From positions 124,001 to 188,000 of the forward strand of contig NZ_AOGY02000077.1 in assembly GCF_000332455.1 (NCBI RefSeq): DNA of 64,000 bases. Reading direction: 5' to 3'. The notes under the pieces are model-generated. The model did no database searches, was not told where the DNA came from, and was given only the letters and a program-made list of their open reading frames with translations. This document shows, in pieces, positions 17,974-28,297 of the stretch. Positions within the stretch are counted from its first letter, which is position 1. Every line of letters starts with the position of its first letter. Source of the DNA: Leptospira vanthielii serovar Holland str. Waz Holland = ATCC 700522. GTDB taxonomy: Bacteria > Spirochaetota > Leptospiria > Leptospirales > Leptospiraceae. Made by a program: the position numbers and the translations under genes.

Positions 17974-18852
17974 ATGAAAATCTCCGAATACGCAAAACAT
18001 TTGTTACTTGCTCCAAACTTAGAAGATAAACTTTTGTCTCCAAGTCGCCAATGGGAGGAGGAAACGGAGTTTACTGCTCTTCGGATCGAAACACCAGGAC
18101 GTTCAACCAGACTTCAGTTTTCCGATAAAAAAGTAAAAATCCCTCGTTTGGAACATCTTAATTTAGAATCCAACCGGGGTCTAAGCCTCCATCATTTTGC
18201 CAATCATGAACTTATGGCAATTGAGTTATTTGCTTGGGCTTTACTTGCTTTTCCTTCGGCACCTAAATCCATCCGCAATGGATTTTTGAAAACAATCGAA
18301 GAAGAACAAACTCATTTGAAATTGTATTTGCAACGGATGAGAGAGTTTGGAATCGATTTTGGTGACATTCCTTTGAATTATATATTTTGGAAACAGTTAG
18401 GGCAATTTGGAAGTTTAGAATCTTTTTCGGCGGTTATGTCAATTTCTTTTGAAGGGGCAAACTTAGATTATGCACAAGTGTATGCTCAAGTTTTTTCTTA
18501 TTTTGGTGATCAGCTAACATCCGATATCATGCTTACTATATTTGAAGACGAAGTGAAACATGTGAAAAGAGGACTTCGTGCCTTTGAACGTTCTCTTCCA
18601 GAAAACACGAACCATTGGGATCATTACCGTTCACTCATTCAATTTCCTTTTACTCCTAGACGTGCCAAGGGATACCTTTACCTTCCAGAAACAAGATCAC
18701 TTGCCGGAATGGATTCAGACTTTATCCAGTCTCTTGGAAATTACGAAGATGAATATACTGGGCGAGTGAATTTGGAATCTGTAAAAAAATTCGGACTTGG
18801 AGAGACCATACTTAGAAAAAACAGACTTGATTCTCATCTCCCAAACCTTTAA
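17974..18852 (+). CDS. DUF455 family ferritin-like protein
   Basis: The 292-residue protein shows a ferritin-like carboxylate di-iron pattern: HHFANHELMAIE (Glu79), EEEQTH (Glu111, His114), a central Glu160 in SFEGANLD, and EDEVKH (Glu193, His196). DUF455 proteins belong to the ferritin-like superfamily, and their reaction is unknown. There is no signal peptide, so it is cytoplasmic. It is followed after 21 bases by a c-type cytochrome and then an outer membrane porin-like gene, which hints at a redox or metal-related unit. The start codon has no strong ribosome site. Confidence 0.85.
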   Translation: MKISEYAKHLLLAPNLEDKLLSPSRQWEEETEFTALRIETPGRSTRLQFSDKKVKIPRLEHLNLESNRGLSLHHFANHELMAIELFAWALLAFPSAPKSIRNGFLKTIEEEQTHLKLYLQRMREFGIDFGDIPLNYIFWKQLGQFGSLESFSAVMSISFEGANLDYAQVYAQVFSYFGDQLTSDIMLTIFEDEVKHVKRGLRAFERSLPENTNHWDHYRSLIQFPFTPRRAKGYLYLPETRSLAGMDSDFIQSLGNYEDEYTGRVNLESVKKFGLGETILRKNRLDSHLPNL

Positions 18853-18873
18853 GATTTATAAGGGAAGGTGATT

Positions 18874-19275
18874 ATGAAATTGAGAATGATGTTGAGTTTA
18901 TTATTGTTTTTGTCAGCACTCGGAGTTATACTGAATGCGGAAAAAAAAGCCGATGTTTCTGTAGAAATGAATCTTCATGATTTTATGGAAGACTATACAA
19001 AACCGGCCACAAAGTTGTATGACAAGAAAGATAATGCAGACTATCTCAACAAAATATTAGAAAAGGTACCAGATATGGCACCCGATGACCAAAAGGCAGA
19101 ATGGAAGGAAATCATTGATGCTAAGTTGGCAGTGGGAAAACCAGATGAGACTTGTAAGTCATGCCATACAAAGTTTAAAAAAGAATACAAAGCCAAATAT
19201 AGAAAAAAACTAATTCCTATACCAGAAGACCTGCTCGGATTTCCTAAGGAAATCAAAGCGTTATTAAAAAAGTAA
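18874..19275 (+). CDS. Small exported c-type cytochrome
   Basis: The start at 18874 is chosen for its ribosome site (GGGAAGG, five bases away) and for a good signal peptide (MKLRMMLSLLLFLSALGVI, cut after LNA). The mature protein is about 110 residues, mostly helical, with a single haem-binding motif CKSCH (Cys94, Cys97, His98) near the C-terminus. This placement resembles cytochrome c-prime-type four-helix proteins. It is lysine rich. It would act in the periplasm as an electron carrier or a gas or peroxide-binding protein; the exact role is unknown. It lies between the DUF455 and porin genes. Confidence 0.8.
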   Translation: MKLRMMLSLLLFLSALGVILNAEKKADVSVEMNLHDFMEDYTKPATKLYDKKDNADYLNKILEKVPDMAPDDQKAEWKEIIDAKLAVGKPDETCKSCHTKFKKEYKAKYRKKLIPIPEDLLGFPKEIKALLKK

Positions 19276-19315
19276 ATTAATTCTTCCGTTCCTGTTTGTA
19301 CGGGAACGGATTCTC

Positions 19316-20527
19316 ATGAGAAAAATCCATAATTTCAAATTTCCAATCCTACTATTTGGATTGTTCTTTTCTTTCTCTATTTTGAATGCGGAGGAAACAA
19401 AACCGCAGACAACAGAGCCAGCTGCGCCAATCCAAAATATACTTCCCGCAAGTTTGAAGTTTGGTGCCTTTGTGGATACTTATTACTCTCATAACGCCAA
19501 TCATCCTAGATCAAAAGAACGCCAATACACAACGCAAGCAGTGCGTAATGATGAGTTTAATATCAACTTAGGGTTTGTGGATGCCAAATGGCAGGAAGAG
19601 AAAATTAGAGGACGGTTGGCTTTTCAGTTTGGAACATCGGTAAACACAAATTATGCTGCTGAAGCGAGTAGGGATGTCAGTTCCAATCAAAATTCAGTCA
19701 AACACATTCAAGAGGCCTATGTTGGTTTTAAGTTGGCAAAAGATACTTGGGTCGATGCGGGGATCTATTTTGGACATATCGGACATGAATCATGGATTTC
19801 TTCAGATAACTGGAATTATACTCGGGCTTTGGCTCTAGATTACGTTCCCTATTATTCGTCTGGGGTTCGCCTCACAACTAAGTTCACGGACAAATTTCAA
19901 TTCCAATTTCATGTGATGAATGGTTGGCAAAACATTACCGATCAAAACAAAGATAAATCTCTCGGAACTCAGTTTAAGTTTTTACTAACACCTAATTTTA
20001 CCATTACAGCAAATCAATTTGTTGGAAATGAAGCTCCCGATTATGAACGTAAACAAACCAGAGTTTATAATAATACAATTTTAGAATGGAAGGCCTTGGA
20101 TTGGTTGTCATTTGCTGTTTCCGGCGATGTTGGAGCACAAAAAGCAAAAGAATCATTCCAATACGAACCTTGGTGGAAAGAAATCAATCCAACACTTGGA
20201 ATCTATACCAATAGGGAATCTAGTGTATACAACCAGTGGTATCATGGAACTTTTTGGACAAGTTTTCGGTATGAGGATTTGTATCGTTTGAGTTTCCGCG
20301 TGGAACGATTTTATGACCCAAAACAGGTGATGGCTACTACTTATACGCGGAATGGATTTATGACAAATGGTTACACATTCACGTTTGATTTATTACAATG
20401 GAATCCTGGACTGATTCGTTTTGAAGTGATCCAAAGGGAATCCATGGATCCTGTTTTTGAAACTGATAAAAATAAACAAATTCGCGTAGAACGTTTGTTT
20501 GTTGTGGCAGCTTCTGTTAGGTATTAG
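19316..20527 (+). CDS. Outer membrane beta-barrel porin (OmpL-like/BBP2 family)
   Basis: The 403-residue protein has a signal peptide (residues 1-25, ending LNAEE), a short Pro/Thr-rich linker and a barrel of alternating strands ending in VAASVRY. The FVDTYYSHNANHP start of the barrel and the IQEAYVGFKL...WVDAGIYFGHIGHESW block are typical of the putative beta-barrel porin-2 family. It probably forms a channel in the outer membrane; the substrate is unknown. It is the last gene of the DUF455-cytochrome cluster (40 bases after the cytochrome). Confidence 0.8.
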   Translation: MRKIHNFKFPILLFGLFFSFSILNAEETKPQTTEPAAPIQNILPASLKFGAFVDTYYSHNANHPRSKERQYTTQAVRNDEFNINLGFVDAKWQEEKIRGRLAFQFGTSVNTNYAAEASRDVSSNQNSVKHIQEAYVGFKLAKDTWVDAGIYFGHIGHESWISSDNWNYTRALALDYVPYYSSGVRLTTKFTDKFQFQFHVMNGWQNITDQNKDKSLGTQFKFLLTPNFTITANQFVGNEAPDYERKQTRVYNNTILEWKALDWLSFAVSGDVGAQKAKESFQYEPWWKEINPTLGIYTNRESSVYNQWYHGTFWTSFRYEDLYRLSFRVERFYDPKQVMATTYTRNGFMTNGYTFTFDLLQWNPGLIRFEVIQRESMDPVFETDKNKQIRVERLFVVAASVRY

Positions 20528-20530
20528 TGG

Positions 20531-20573
20531 TTTTAAGAAAAAACCTCCAAACCACTATACTGGTCTGGAGGTT
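20531..20573 (-). terminator. Intrinsic terminator of the metal-efflux operon
   Basis: On the minus strand AACCTCCAGACC pairs with GGTTTGGAGGTT (one mismatch, 20542-20573), followed by TTTTCTT. It lies 49 bases past the stop of the RND pump gene. The hairpin may also help end the converging porin transcript. Confidence 0.82.
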
Positions 20574-20621
20574 AAGATAGGAGAATGGCAAACGTTTAGT
20601 TTCTTTATTGATTAGAAGGCT

Positions 20622-23600
20622 TTAGGTTTTCTTTTTTTTCTTTGCCGGTTTTTTCTTTTTCCTTGGGGCTTCATCTTCGTCATCATCTTCTTCCAAAGGT
20701 TCTTCACTGAGTTCAGTGACAAAGTCAAGGAAAGGGATATGTTTTTTATGGCTCATCTCTTCTAGCTCCTTTGCATTTGGTTTTCTTTCACCCACAACCA
20801 CTAAGTAGAGAGAAGGGAGGATGGTAAGTACTAGACACATTGCAGAGAACAATCCACCTACAATTACAGTAGCAAGTGGTCTTTGAACGTCAGAACCCAC
20901 ACCTGTTCCTAGAGTTGCTGGGATTAGACCAAGTAACGCAAGTAACATGGTCATAAGCATGGGACGCAACTGGATTACGGCAGCTTTTTTCACAGCGGCC
21001 TTTGTGGTAATGTCCGGTTCCTCGATTAATAAGTGGTTGGTTCTGGAAACGAAGAGTACGCCTGCCATTGTTGCAATTCCAAAGAGTGAAATAAAACCCA
21101 CACCCCCGGAAACGTTGAAGTAATAACCTCTCATTAAAAGTGCGTAGATTCCTCCAAGGAGTGAGAGTGGTATACAAGCCAATGCCACGTATACATACTT
21201 GAGGTTTCTATACAACATATAGAGGACACCAAAAATAATGAGAATAGTGATTGGTATAACAAGCGCTAACTTTTTTCCAACACGTGATAGGTTCTCGTAT
21301 TGTCCTCCGAATCGGATTTCGTATCCATCAGGAAGTTTGATTTTTTTCTTCACTCTTTTTTGAAGTTCAGAAACAAATCCTCCTTGGTCACGACCGCGGA
21401 TATTCGTCCGAACGGTGACAACTCGGCGACCCTCTTGTCGGAAAATCATTGTAGGTCCATCAATCACTTCAATATCAGCCAATTGTGATAAAGGAATCCT
21501 TTCTCCTTTCGGTGAAATGATCGGCATGTTTTCGATAGCTTGTTTGGATGCACGGTATTCTTTCGAAAATCGAACTACAATCCCAAATCGCGCCGGAGTT
21601 TTTGGAGGAATATCAGAAGGGCCTTCGTATAGGGTGCTCACTCGTTGCATTCCTATGGCAGCTTCAATCATCTGTTGGATGTCAATGACGTTGATTCCAA
21701 ATCGTGCAGCGGCTTCCCTATTGATATTAATGGTTAGCTGAGGGCTTTCTGCTTCTTGTTCAATACCGAATTCACTGGCTCCTTTCATTTCCTTGATTTC
21801 TTCGAGGACTTCGTTTCCGATCCCTCGCATGATTTTTAAATCGTTACCAGAAACAAAAACAGCTAAATCGGCAATGGTACCCATAATGGCTTCCGAAAGA
21901 TTGTCCATAATTGGCTGAGAAAAACTGACTCGGGCACCTGGAAGTGTTGCTTCTAAATCATTTCTCATCCTCATGAGTAACTCTTGTTTGGTTATTTTTT
22001 CTTTCCATTTACTATAATCTTTCAAACCAATCAGAACCTCTAATCGGTTTGGTGGAAGTGGATCGGTTCCATCATCGTTTCTACCTAACTGAGAAATCAC
22101 CGCACTCACTTGTTCATTTTTATAAACAGTTTGGCGGATTTTTGGCATGAACTTTCTTGCTTCCGGTAATGAAATACCTACTGGAAAGAAGATCCGAATG
22201 TTAAATCCACCTTCGTCCATCTCAGGAAGGAATTCAGTTCCAAGTGAAAACATACCAATGGCGAGAAAAATGGTCACTACACTGAATGTATATTTCACTG
22301 CCTTTTTTGATCTATTTACAATGAACTCGATGATTCGTTTGTAACGTACTTCAATCCAATCATAAACCGGGTTATGCCATTCAATAGGTCCCGGATTTTT
22401 TGATTCAAAATAAGTTTTGTAGATGATGGACATGAGTACAGGAATCACTGCCATCGCAAAAATTAACGCACCTAAGATCGCAAAGGAGATGGTAAAAGCC
22501 ATCGGTTTGAACAGACGACCTTCAATCCTTTCAAAAGAGAAAATCGGGAGGTATGCTAAAATGATGATTAAAATCGAAAATAGGATTTCTGTTCCTACTT
22601 CCGATGCTGCGTCCCGTGTAAATGCTAAGATTCCATGTGATTTTTCTTCGGGAGTTGCATCCCGGTATCGCCTCATGATATTTTCTACCATGATGACGGC
22701 CCCATCGACAATGATACCAAAGTCGATTGCGCCTAACGAAAGTAAACTGGCTGGAATACCCGTCATATTCATGAGTAAAAAAGCAAACAACATCGCAAAT
22801 GGAATGGTTGCAACCACGACAAGGGAGGCACGTACACTTCCAATAAAGAAAATCAATACCAAACTAACAACGACTACACCTTCCACTAATGTTTTACCAA
22901 TCGTGCGAAGAGTATAGTTTACTAAGTCTGTTCTATCATAAGTATTTCGAAGTTGTACGCCTTTGGGAAGATAGTTTTCGTTGATTTCTTTTACCTTTTC
23001 ACGAATCCTTTCTCCCATTTCGTTCGGGTCTCCCCAACGGCGCATGGCCACCAAACCTTGAACAGACGAATCTACGTCGATTAGACCTTCCTCATCATTT
23101 TGAATTGTATAACCTAGGACCCCACTGGGGATGGGATGAGAAATTTCAACAGAACCTAAGTCTCGAATAAAAACGGGCACCCCGTTTACTGTTTTGACTA
23201 CAATGTTTTCAATGTGTTTAGGATCTCTGATGGCACCTAGAGAACGAATTGGGAAACCTTGTTCTCCTTGGAGAAGTAAGTTTCCTCCAGTGTTTAAGTT
23301 GTTCTCTTGAATGGCTTTGATCACATCGCCAATGGTCAATTTAAAACGGATTAATTTGTCAGGGGAGGTTACTACATGGTACTGTTTCGGAAGACCACCA
23401 AAAGTTACAACATCTGCGATTCCCGGAATTTGTAACATCTTTGGCATTACAATCCAATCTTGGATGGTTCGCAGTTCCATCGGTGTGTGGTTTTCTGATG
23501 ATTCCACTACATAACGATAGATCTCACCAACGGGTGAACTCATAGGTCCAAGTGCCGGATGAACGTCTTCAGGAATGTCTGCATCGGCAACACGTTCCAT

Positions 23601-23930
23601 AAGTCGCATACGTGCGAAATAATCATCGGTTCCATCTTCAAAGACAAATTGAAATACAACCAGACCATTGATGGTCCTGGATCTTCGCACTGCTACTTTT
23701 GGAATTGCATTTAATACGCGTTCGATGGGGAGAGTGACCCGTTCTTCGACTTCCACCGCAGCTTTTCCTGGAAATTTTGCAATGAGACGAACTTGTGTGT
23801 CGGCTATATCGGAATAGGCTTCTTTGCGAATGTCTATCCATGCCCATAGTCCAAAGAGAACGGCAACGGCTGCCGCAATGAGCGTGGTAACGCGATTTTT
23901 AAGTGATGTTTCTATAAAATCTTTAATCAT
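20622..23930 (-). CDS. czcA: CzcA/CusA-family heavy-metal efflux RND pump
   Basis: The inner-membrane proton-driven pump is 1102 residues from ATG 23930. That start is chosen for its AGGGA ribosome site and the usual [14 protein letters not shown]-terminus; a longer frame from 24011 lies inside the upstream gene. It shows the heavy-metal RND features: the first periplasmic segment ([19 protein letters not shown]), the TM4 motif [15 protein letters not shown] (about 397-411) holding the proton-relay Asp/Asp/Glu, and twelve membrane spans. The C-terminus carries an unusual acidic stretch ([12 protein letters not shown]) then a lysine-rich tail. It overlaps the upstream gene by eight bases. The metal (Zn/Co/Cd or Cu/Ag) cannot be settled by reading alone, so the symbol denotes the family. 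Confidence 0.9.
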   Translation of the reverse strand: MIKDFIETSLKNRVTTLIAAAVAVLFGLWAWIDIRKEAYSDIADTQVRLIAKFPGKAAVEVEERVTLPIERVLNAIPKVAVRRSRTINGLVVFQFVFEDGTDDYFARMRLMERVADADIPEDVHPALGPMSSPVGEIYRYVVESSENHTPMELRTIQDWIVMPKMLQIPGIADVVTFGGLPKQYHVVTSPDKLIRFKLTIGDVIKAIQENNLNTGGNLLLQGEQGFPIRSLGAIRDPKHIENIVVKTVNGVPVFIRDLGSVEISHPIPSGVLGYTIQNDEEGLIDVDSSVQGLVAMRRWGDPNEMGERIREKVKEINENYLPKGVQLRNTYDRTDLVNYTLRTIGKTLVEGVVVVSLVLIFFIGSVRASLVVVATIPFAMLFAFLLMNMTGIPASLLSLGAIDFGIIVDGAVIMVENIMRRYRDATPEEKSHGILAFTRDAASEVGTEILFSILIIILAYLPIFSFERIEGRLFKPMAFTISFAILGALIFAMAVIPVLMSIIYKTYFESKNPGPIEWHNPVYDWIEVRYKRIIEFIVNRSKKAVKYTFSVVTIFLAIGMFSLGTEFLPEMDEGGFNIRIFFPVGISLPEARKFMPKIRQTVYKNEQVSAVISQLGRNDDGTDPLPPNRLEVLIGLKDYSKWKEKITKQELLMRMRNDLEATLPGARVSFSQPIMDNLSEAIMGTIADLAVFVSGNDLKIMRGIGNEVLEEIKEMKGASEFGIEQEAESPQLTININREAAARFGINVIDIQQMIEAAIGMQRVSTLYEGPSDIPPKTPARFGIVVRFSKEYRASKQAIENMPIISPKGERIPLSQLADIEVIDGPTMIFRQEGRRVVTVRTNIRGRDQGGFVSELQKRVKKKIKLPDGYEIRFGGQYENLSRVGKKLALVIPITILIIFGVLYMLYRNLKYVYVALACIPLSLLGGIYALLMRGYYFNVSGGVGFISLFGIATMAGVLFVSRTNHLLIEEPDITTKAAVKKAAVIQLRPMLMTMLLALLGLIPATLGTGVGSDVQRPLATVIVGGLFSAMCLVLTILPSLYLVVVGERKPNAKELEEMSHKKHIPFLDFVTELSEEPLEEDDDEDEAPRKKKKPAKKKKKT

Positions 23931-24672
23931 GATATTCCCTCGTATTGAAGAGGTAACCCATCTGTAGTAATAACTGCGGGTTTTTGTAGTCGCCTTGTCC
24001 AACTCCACCACCTACTTGTAAAAAGAAGTTTCCAAGTAAGAAGTCGTAAGTCAAACCGACGTATCGTTGGGATAGATGAACTCTCTGTCTTTCCCTGCTT
24101 TCGTATTCTAAATAAGTCCCCACATTACTATCAATGGAGTTTACGTAGGAACGAATGAGTAAGTCTTCTTGCGATGGATCTCTTCGATTGTATCCAGGAA
24201 TATTGAGTCCAGTCGGATAAGAGGACTGTCCCCCACGACCTACTTCAGGTGCGAATGGATTTACTTCAAAATACCCACCTACAATGGAAATGCTATGGGC
24301 AATGACAGGTGTTTTCCAGAATGTATATCCTAAATCTACCTGACCACCTAACCAATGAGGTCCCCAAGCCCCGCCTGACCCTCGTAATACGACATCTTTG
24401 AAGTAATATCCTAAATTGAAATTCAAACTCGCTGGCGATCCAATGGATGCACCATATACCCAAAAATTTGTCGATTTAGGAAGTCGTTTGGCATCTAAAC
24501 TATCAGCTTTTAATTTTTCATCTTCACCAAACGCCGACTGATCTGATTTGGTCGGTGTCCATTCTGGTTTGATTTCATTTCCATCTTTATCTTTAGGATA
24601 AGGAGAAGATTGTGCAAACAAAGAAGGAGCGATTAAAAAAACGGTAATGAATAAAAGGATCAGTTTTTTCAT
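23923..24672 (-). CDS. Outer membrane protein of unknown function within the efflux operon
   Basis: The start at 24672 ([20 protein letters not shown]) immediately follows the stop of the adaptor gene (TAATATG), and gives a clean signal peptide; the product is 249 residues. After an acidic linker (about 21-65) the chain becomes glycine and aromatic rich with alternating strands ([39 protein letters not shown]), as in a small eight- to ten-strand barrel. It sits between czcB and czcA, an extra component not found in classical czcCBA operons. A role in metal passage or pump assembly is inferred only from position. Confidence 0.7.
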   Translation of the reverse strand: MKKLILLFITVFLIAPSLFAQSSPYPKDKDGNEIKPEWTPTKSDQSAFGEDEKLKADSLDAKRLPKSTNFWVYGASIGSPASLNFNLGYYFKDVVLRGSGGAWGPHWLGGQVDLGYTFWKTPVIAHSISIVGGYFEVNPFAPEVGRGGQSSYPTGLNIPGYNRRDPSQEDLLIRSYVNSIDSNVGTYLEYESRERQRVHLSQRYVGLTYDFLLGNFFLQVGGGVGQGDYKNPQLLLQMGYLFNTREYHD

Positions 24673-24673
24673 A

Positions 24674-25681
24674 TTAAAAACCAAAACTCAAACCTTTTAA
24701 GAGAATGGAACCTTGGATGGCTACCTTCTCACCTGGCGTCAAACCTTCGATAATATTGACTCTTTCTTTTGTAGAAATTCCCAATACAACTTCTCGCCTT
24801 TTGAATGTTAAAGGTTGTTCTTCTACGAATACATAGTTTTTACCTTCAACCGTGACAATCGCTGTATAAGGGAGAACAACACTATCACCACCGGTTTGTT
24901 CTGGAAATTTTACAACTCCAAACATACCCGGTTTCAATCTATATTTATCATTTACAACGAGGATCCTCATTTTCGCAGTTCTTGTAAGAGGGTCTACGTT
25001 ATCACCGATCGCTTCTGCGGTTCCCGTAAATTCTTCATCAGGGAAGGATGCGAATACTACCTTTACTTTTTTACCTTTGCGTAAGGTGGAGATTTGGGAT
25101 TCAGGAACGTCAGTGATGATCCATGCTTTTAAACTTCCCGCAGTACTGAGTTCACTTGGATTCAAACCTTGTGCTCTCAGTTTCCCTTCGAATTCTGCAA
25201 GTTCTGCTGCATCGTTTCCAGAATCTGTTTCTGATTCCACTAAGTCTTTTTCTGTAGCGACTCGGTGGACAAACATATCTTTGATCCGGCTTAGGTTTTT
25301 ATTGGATCTATGTAGTTTGTTTTTTGCATGGATATAACCTACGTAAAGATCGTTTAATTCCGCTGACTCGAAGAGGATGATTCGAGATCCATTACTTACT
25401 GAAGGAGAAGTGGATGCAATGAGTCTTGCAGGTGCTTCCAAACTAACAAACTCACCACCGCCACCGATTGCAGTTGATTTTACAATTTCTAGTCCTGGGC
25501 TATTTGGTTTAAAAACGATGCGAAGGCCACCATCAAATACTTCTGCTTTTTCAGGAGCTTTGTGAACAGGTTTTGCCGGTTTGGAAAAAACCATAAATAG
25601 TATTGCAATAACTACAAGAACCACTCCTGAAATCAGGAGGATTTTTGCCTTTTGGTTTAGAGATTTTAAGGTGATGAACAT
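24674..25681 (-). CDS. czcB: RND efflux periplasmic adaptor (CzcB/CusB-like)
   Basis: The 335-residue adaptor starts at 25681 ([10 protein letters not shown]), with a GAGGAA ribosome site overlapping the end of the upstream TolC gene. One N-terminal membrane anchor (about residues 14-33) is followed by a split barrel-sandwich region ([16 protein letters not shown] ... [23 protein letters not shown]), a helical hairpin (about 105-165) and a membrane-proximal domain ending [11 protein letters not shown]. It links the RND pump to the TolC-type channel. No N-terminal His/Met-rich metal-binding extension is evident. Confidence 0.87.
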   Translation of the reverse strand: MFITLKSLNQKAKILLISGVVLVVIAILFMVFSKPAKPVHKAPEKAEVFDGGLRIVFKPNSPGLEIVKSTAIGGGGEFVSLEAPARLIASTSPSVSNGSRIILFESAELNDLYVGYIHAKNKLHRSNKNLSRIKDMFVHRVATEKDLVESETDSGNDAAELAEFEGKLRAQGLNPSELSTAGSLKAWIITDVPESQISTLRKGKKVKVVFASFPDEEFTGTAEAIGDNVDPLTRTAKMRILVVNDKYRLKPGMFGVVKFPEQTGGDSVVLPYTAIVTVEGKNYVFVEEQPLTFKRREVVLGISTKERVNIIEGLTPGEKVAIQGSILLKGLSFGF

Positions 25682-25682
25682 T

Positions 25683-27101
25683 TTATTCCTCAGATTTAGG
25701 ATTGGTTTGGTTTTCGGATTTAGGGATAAAGATTCCTTTACCCACAGCATAATTTACATTTTCAATGGCTTCCATTCGATCCGTTTGGAGTTTTAACATC
25801 TCCACAATACTGGAACGATAGGTTTCAAAGAAGTCGGCGAATTCTAAGATGGTTATGTATTTCTTTTCATAACTCATAATCATATCTAAAGATAAACTTC
25901 CGTAATCTTTGATATAGGCGTTGCTAAAACGTTTATAAAGTGCGTCTTTAATTCGTGCAGATTGGTAGGCAACGGCGACTTCGTTTTCCACTTCGAGGAT
26001 ATTGTTCTTTAACTCTTGTTTGCGGACAAGAATGGCTTTTTCTGCGGCTTGGATATTTCCTTGGTTTCTATCAAAGAGTGGAACACTGAGCTGTGCTGTG
26101 ACTCCCCAATAGTTTTGGAATGCAGTACCACCTCTGTTGTAAACAGGACCAAATGACAAATCAGGAATGGCATTTGCATATTGAAGTTCCAAATTGGCTT
26201 CTTCGAAACGTAATGTTTGTAGGGCTTTTTTTAAATCTGGTCGGTTTTCACGAGCGATTTCGACTAAATCTTCCAAACGTACTTCATTGGGAACAATTAA
26301 ATCTAGGTTTGTTTCATTCACAATCGGACTGAATTCAATTCTAACATCACGATATAGATCATCATTCAAAAGGACTTTTAGATCTGCTTCTTTTTCAAAA
26401 ACTCTAATGGCCAAATCTTCTCTTTCTTTTTTTAAGAAAAACAAAAGTGCTTTTAAACGTAAATGTTCTGCTTGGAGGAGTGCTCGTCTTTTGTAAGCAA
26501 GTTCCGAAGAATCTACTGTTTTTTCAATCGAGGCGATACTTTGATCATAAAATACAACTGCCTTTTTATAAAAATATATTGTATAAAATGTTCTTCGTAG
26601 TTTTGTAATCACTGCACGTGCTAGATCGTGAAACTCTTGTTCGGAGATCTTCGCATTGAGTTCAGCTACTTTCACTCGTTTGTCAATTTTACCACCAAGT
26701 AAAAACACTTGTTGGATTTGGATTACCGATTGTCCAGACCTTGTTGTATCAAAGTAACGTTGAGTAGGTTCTGCAAATATACTTTGGTCTATGGCTATGT
26801 TTGGATTTGCATAGAGTCCGGCTTGTAAAATACCGGCTTTTTTTACATCGATTTGAAACCGAGATGCTATGAGTAAAAGATTGTTTTTCCAGAGCAGTGT
26901 CTCAGCAGACTCTAAATTAATTTCTTTAGAAAACCGTTGGTCATCAGGATACAAACTAGATCCCAAGGAAGACCTTGGATTTTCATCTGAAAGTTGCCTT
27001 TTCAGCGCTTCACTTGCTTGTGCTACTCTAGTCTCCCCCCAAAGATAGGAGGTAGAAAACACAAAAAAGAGGCAGATACCGATTCTGTTATAAAAACTCA
27101 T
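25683..27101 (-). CDS. czcC: TolC-family outer membrane efflux channel (CzcC-like)
   Basis: The 472-residue protein has a signal peptide (residues 1-21) and two repeated long helical outer-membrane-efflux segments typical of TolC/CzcC. Examples are [18 protein letters not shown], a [17 protein letters not shown] turn and the [17 protein letters not shown] motif near residue 330 that marks CzcC/CusC-type channels. It is the first structural gene of the four-gene operon czcC-czcB-orf-czcA and is joined to czcB by one base. Confidence 0.87.
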   Translation of the reverse strand: MSFYNRIGICLFFVFSTSYLWGETRVAQASEALKRQLSDENPRSSLGSSLYPDDQRFSKEINLESAETLLWKNNLLLIASRFQIDVKKAGILQAGLYANPNIAIDQSIFAEPTQRYFDTTRSGQSVIQIQQVFLLGGKIDKRVKVAELNAKISEQEFHDLARAVITKLRRTFYTIYFYKKAVVFYDQSIASIEKTVDSSELAYKRRALLQAEHLRLKALLFFLKKEREDLAIRVFEKEADLKVLLNDDLYRDVRIEFSPIVNETNLDLIVPNEVRLEDLVEIARENRPDLKKALQTLRFEEANLELQYANAIPDLSFGPVYNRGGTAFQNYWGVTAQLSVPLFDRNQGNIQAAEKAILVRKQELKNNILEVENEVAVAYQSARIKDALYKRFSNAYIKDYGSLSLDMIMSYEKKYITILEFADFFETYRSSIVEMLKLQTDRMEAIENVNYAVGKGIFIPKSENQTNPKSEE

Positions 27102-27204
27102 AAATTACCAAACATACAAAGATTGTGAGAAAAAGAAAACATAGGTATGGCTCTATCACTTAGAAAGAGGTCATACTTCTGAATTCAGCGAATGCCGAAG
27201 TAGA

Positions 27205-27582
27205 TTAAACGAAAGAAAGTGGGGGAGGAATATTCAAAAGAAGTGAGGAAAGTAAATTGGGAATGTATGTTCCCTCTGAAATCAAATCAACATAACTAAC
27301 TAAAAGTGATTCCGACAAAAGAGTGGATTTACTTTCATTAATAAAATCTAAAAAGTCTGCTCTGGAACGAGCTATGGTCGCTGAATCGTCAATGGCGGCG
27401 ATTTTAGGATCATCGATTGTTGTGTCTTCTGGTGTTTCAAAAGACGCAGAATAGGCTTTTTTGATCTGGTGGAGATTTGCTTCCAGATATTCGGAAACTG
27501 TGTCTGAAGTATCGTCTAACGAAAAACCAATGGTTATCGTTAAGAGGAAAGCTATCAGTTTTGTTGACCAGTTTGCCGTCAT
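27205..27582 (-). CDS. Small exported protein preceding the efflux operon
   Basis: The 125-residue product from ATG 27582 (a GTG nine bases earlier is also possible) has a signal peptide (about residues 1-20), an acidic mature part and a hydrophobic C-terminus ending IPPPLSFV. I recognise no known domain. It lies 103 bases upstream of czcC in the same orientation and may share its transcript. Small exported proteins with a C-terminal PPP motif commonly precede czc/cus-type operons (CzcI-like), and the gene at 27848 ends similarly (LSLPPPV), which supports a link with metal homeostasis. This is inference. Confidence 0.6.
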   Translation of the reverse strand: MTANWSTKLIAFLLTITIGFSLDDTSDTVSEYLEANLHQIKKAYSASFETPEDTTIDDPKIAAIDDSATIARSRADFLDFINESKSTLLSESLLVSYVDLISEGTYIPNLLSSLLLNIPPPLSFV

Positions 27583-27701
27583 ATTATCCACTCATTCATT
27601 TCGAAGCAGGTACTCAATTCTAAAATACTTCTAATGTTTCAAATGAAACACAGGGATTGATCGAAATGATTAAAATATAATACATCAGACGTTAGGATCT
27701 T

Positions 27702-27744
27702 TAAAAAAAAGACTGCCCAGAGTCAGGAATTCCCCGGAACAGTC
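27702..27744 (-). terminator. Hairpin with T8 tract between two small exported protein genes
   Basis: On the minus strand GACTGTTC can pair with GGGCAGTC (including G-T pairs), followed directly by eight T. It lies in the 265-base gap upstream of the gene starting at 27582, and could be a second terminator for the upstream gene or an attenuator in the leader of the efflux unit. Confidence 0.55.
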
Positions 27745-27794
27745 GCGAATGGTCTTTGGCAAATGAGAAACAAATCATAGGAAAAGTTGAGAAT

Positions 27795-27828
27795 ATAAAA
27801 ACATCCTGTGTCCCTTACGGGACACAGG
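27795..27828 (-). terminator. Intrinsic terminator of the upstream small gene
   Basis: A perfect 10-bp stem (CCTGTGTCCC 27805-27814, GGGACACAGG 27819-27828) with a 4-base loop is followed on the minus strand by ATGTTTTTAT. It lies just after the stop at 27848. Confidence 0.8.
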
Positions 27829-27847
27829 TTTAAGCGGTAGAGAGGAG

Positions 27848-28189
27848 TTAAACGGGTGGAGGTAAACTCAAGTAACGAAAGGCGAGGAGCCCAGAAATAA
27901 AAGAAACATGGTGGTTATTGTTATGTGTTAGGGGAGAAGTCCTAAAGGAAGACTGACCTTTCCCACTCCATGTAAGTACATCTTCTAAATCTTTTGTACC
28001 TGAAGTTTCTTCAGAAGAGGATTTGCTAATCGAGATGGAAAGGGAGCCTGATAGTTGGCTCTTTCCTCCCACTCGGCTGGATTTGGCTCCACGAGTGCGA
28101 ACGAGTACATTCTCTTCTGAAAGAAAAGCACTGCCCAGGGCGAGAGTGAGTAGGGAAATCCCAAATATTTTTATCACATTCCTGAACAT
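27848..28189 (-). CDS. Small exported protein with His cluster, unknown function
   Basis: The 113-residue product has a signal peptide (MFRNVIKIFGISLLTLALGSAF), a serine-rich basic middle and an HNNNHH cluster near residue 90, then a hydrophobic end closing with LSLPPPV. The His cluster could bind metal ions. No known domain was recognised. Orientation and the shared LPPP ending with the 27205-27582 protein suggest a related function next to the metal efflux operon, but two hairpins separate them, so it is probably a separate transcript. A real gene is likely but not certain. Confidence 0.55.
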   Translation of the reverse strand: MFRNVIKIFGISLLTLALGSAFLSEENVLVRTRGAKSSRVGGKSQLSGSLSISISKSSSEETSGTKDLEDVLTWSGKGQSSFRTSPLTHNNNHHVSFISGLLAFRYLSLPPPV

Positions 28190-28239
28190 AGATACAGTAT
28201 AGACGGCATCTGATTAAAATCTAGCATTTTTTTGGAAGA

Positions 28240-28285
28240 TGCTTATAAAATAAGCAGATCGACCCGATTTTTCGGATGGATCTGC
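28240..28285 (-). terminator. Probable terminator of the GlcD-type gene
   Basis: GCAGATC (28254-28260) pairs with GATCTGC (28279-28285), with a further CCGA/TCGG inner stem. On the minus strand it is followed by TTATTTTAT. It lies 13 bases beyond the dehydrogenase stop. Confidence 0.72.
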
Positions 28286-28297
28286 CTTTGTTCGGAA

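Noticed and set aside
22423..22917. Open frame on the + strand inside the RND pump gene
   Set aside because: It is an antisense shadow of czcA with biased composition and no independent features.
27592..27850. Riboswitch in the leader region of the efflux unit
   Set aside because: Hairpins are present but no cobalamin, TPP or other known riboswitch core sequence could be recognised, so only terminator-type hairpins are reported.
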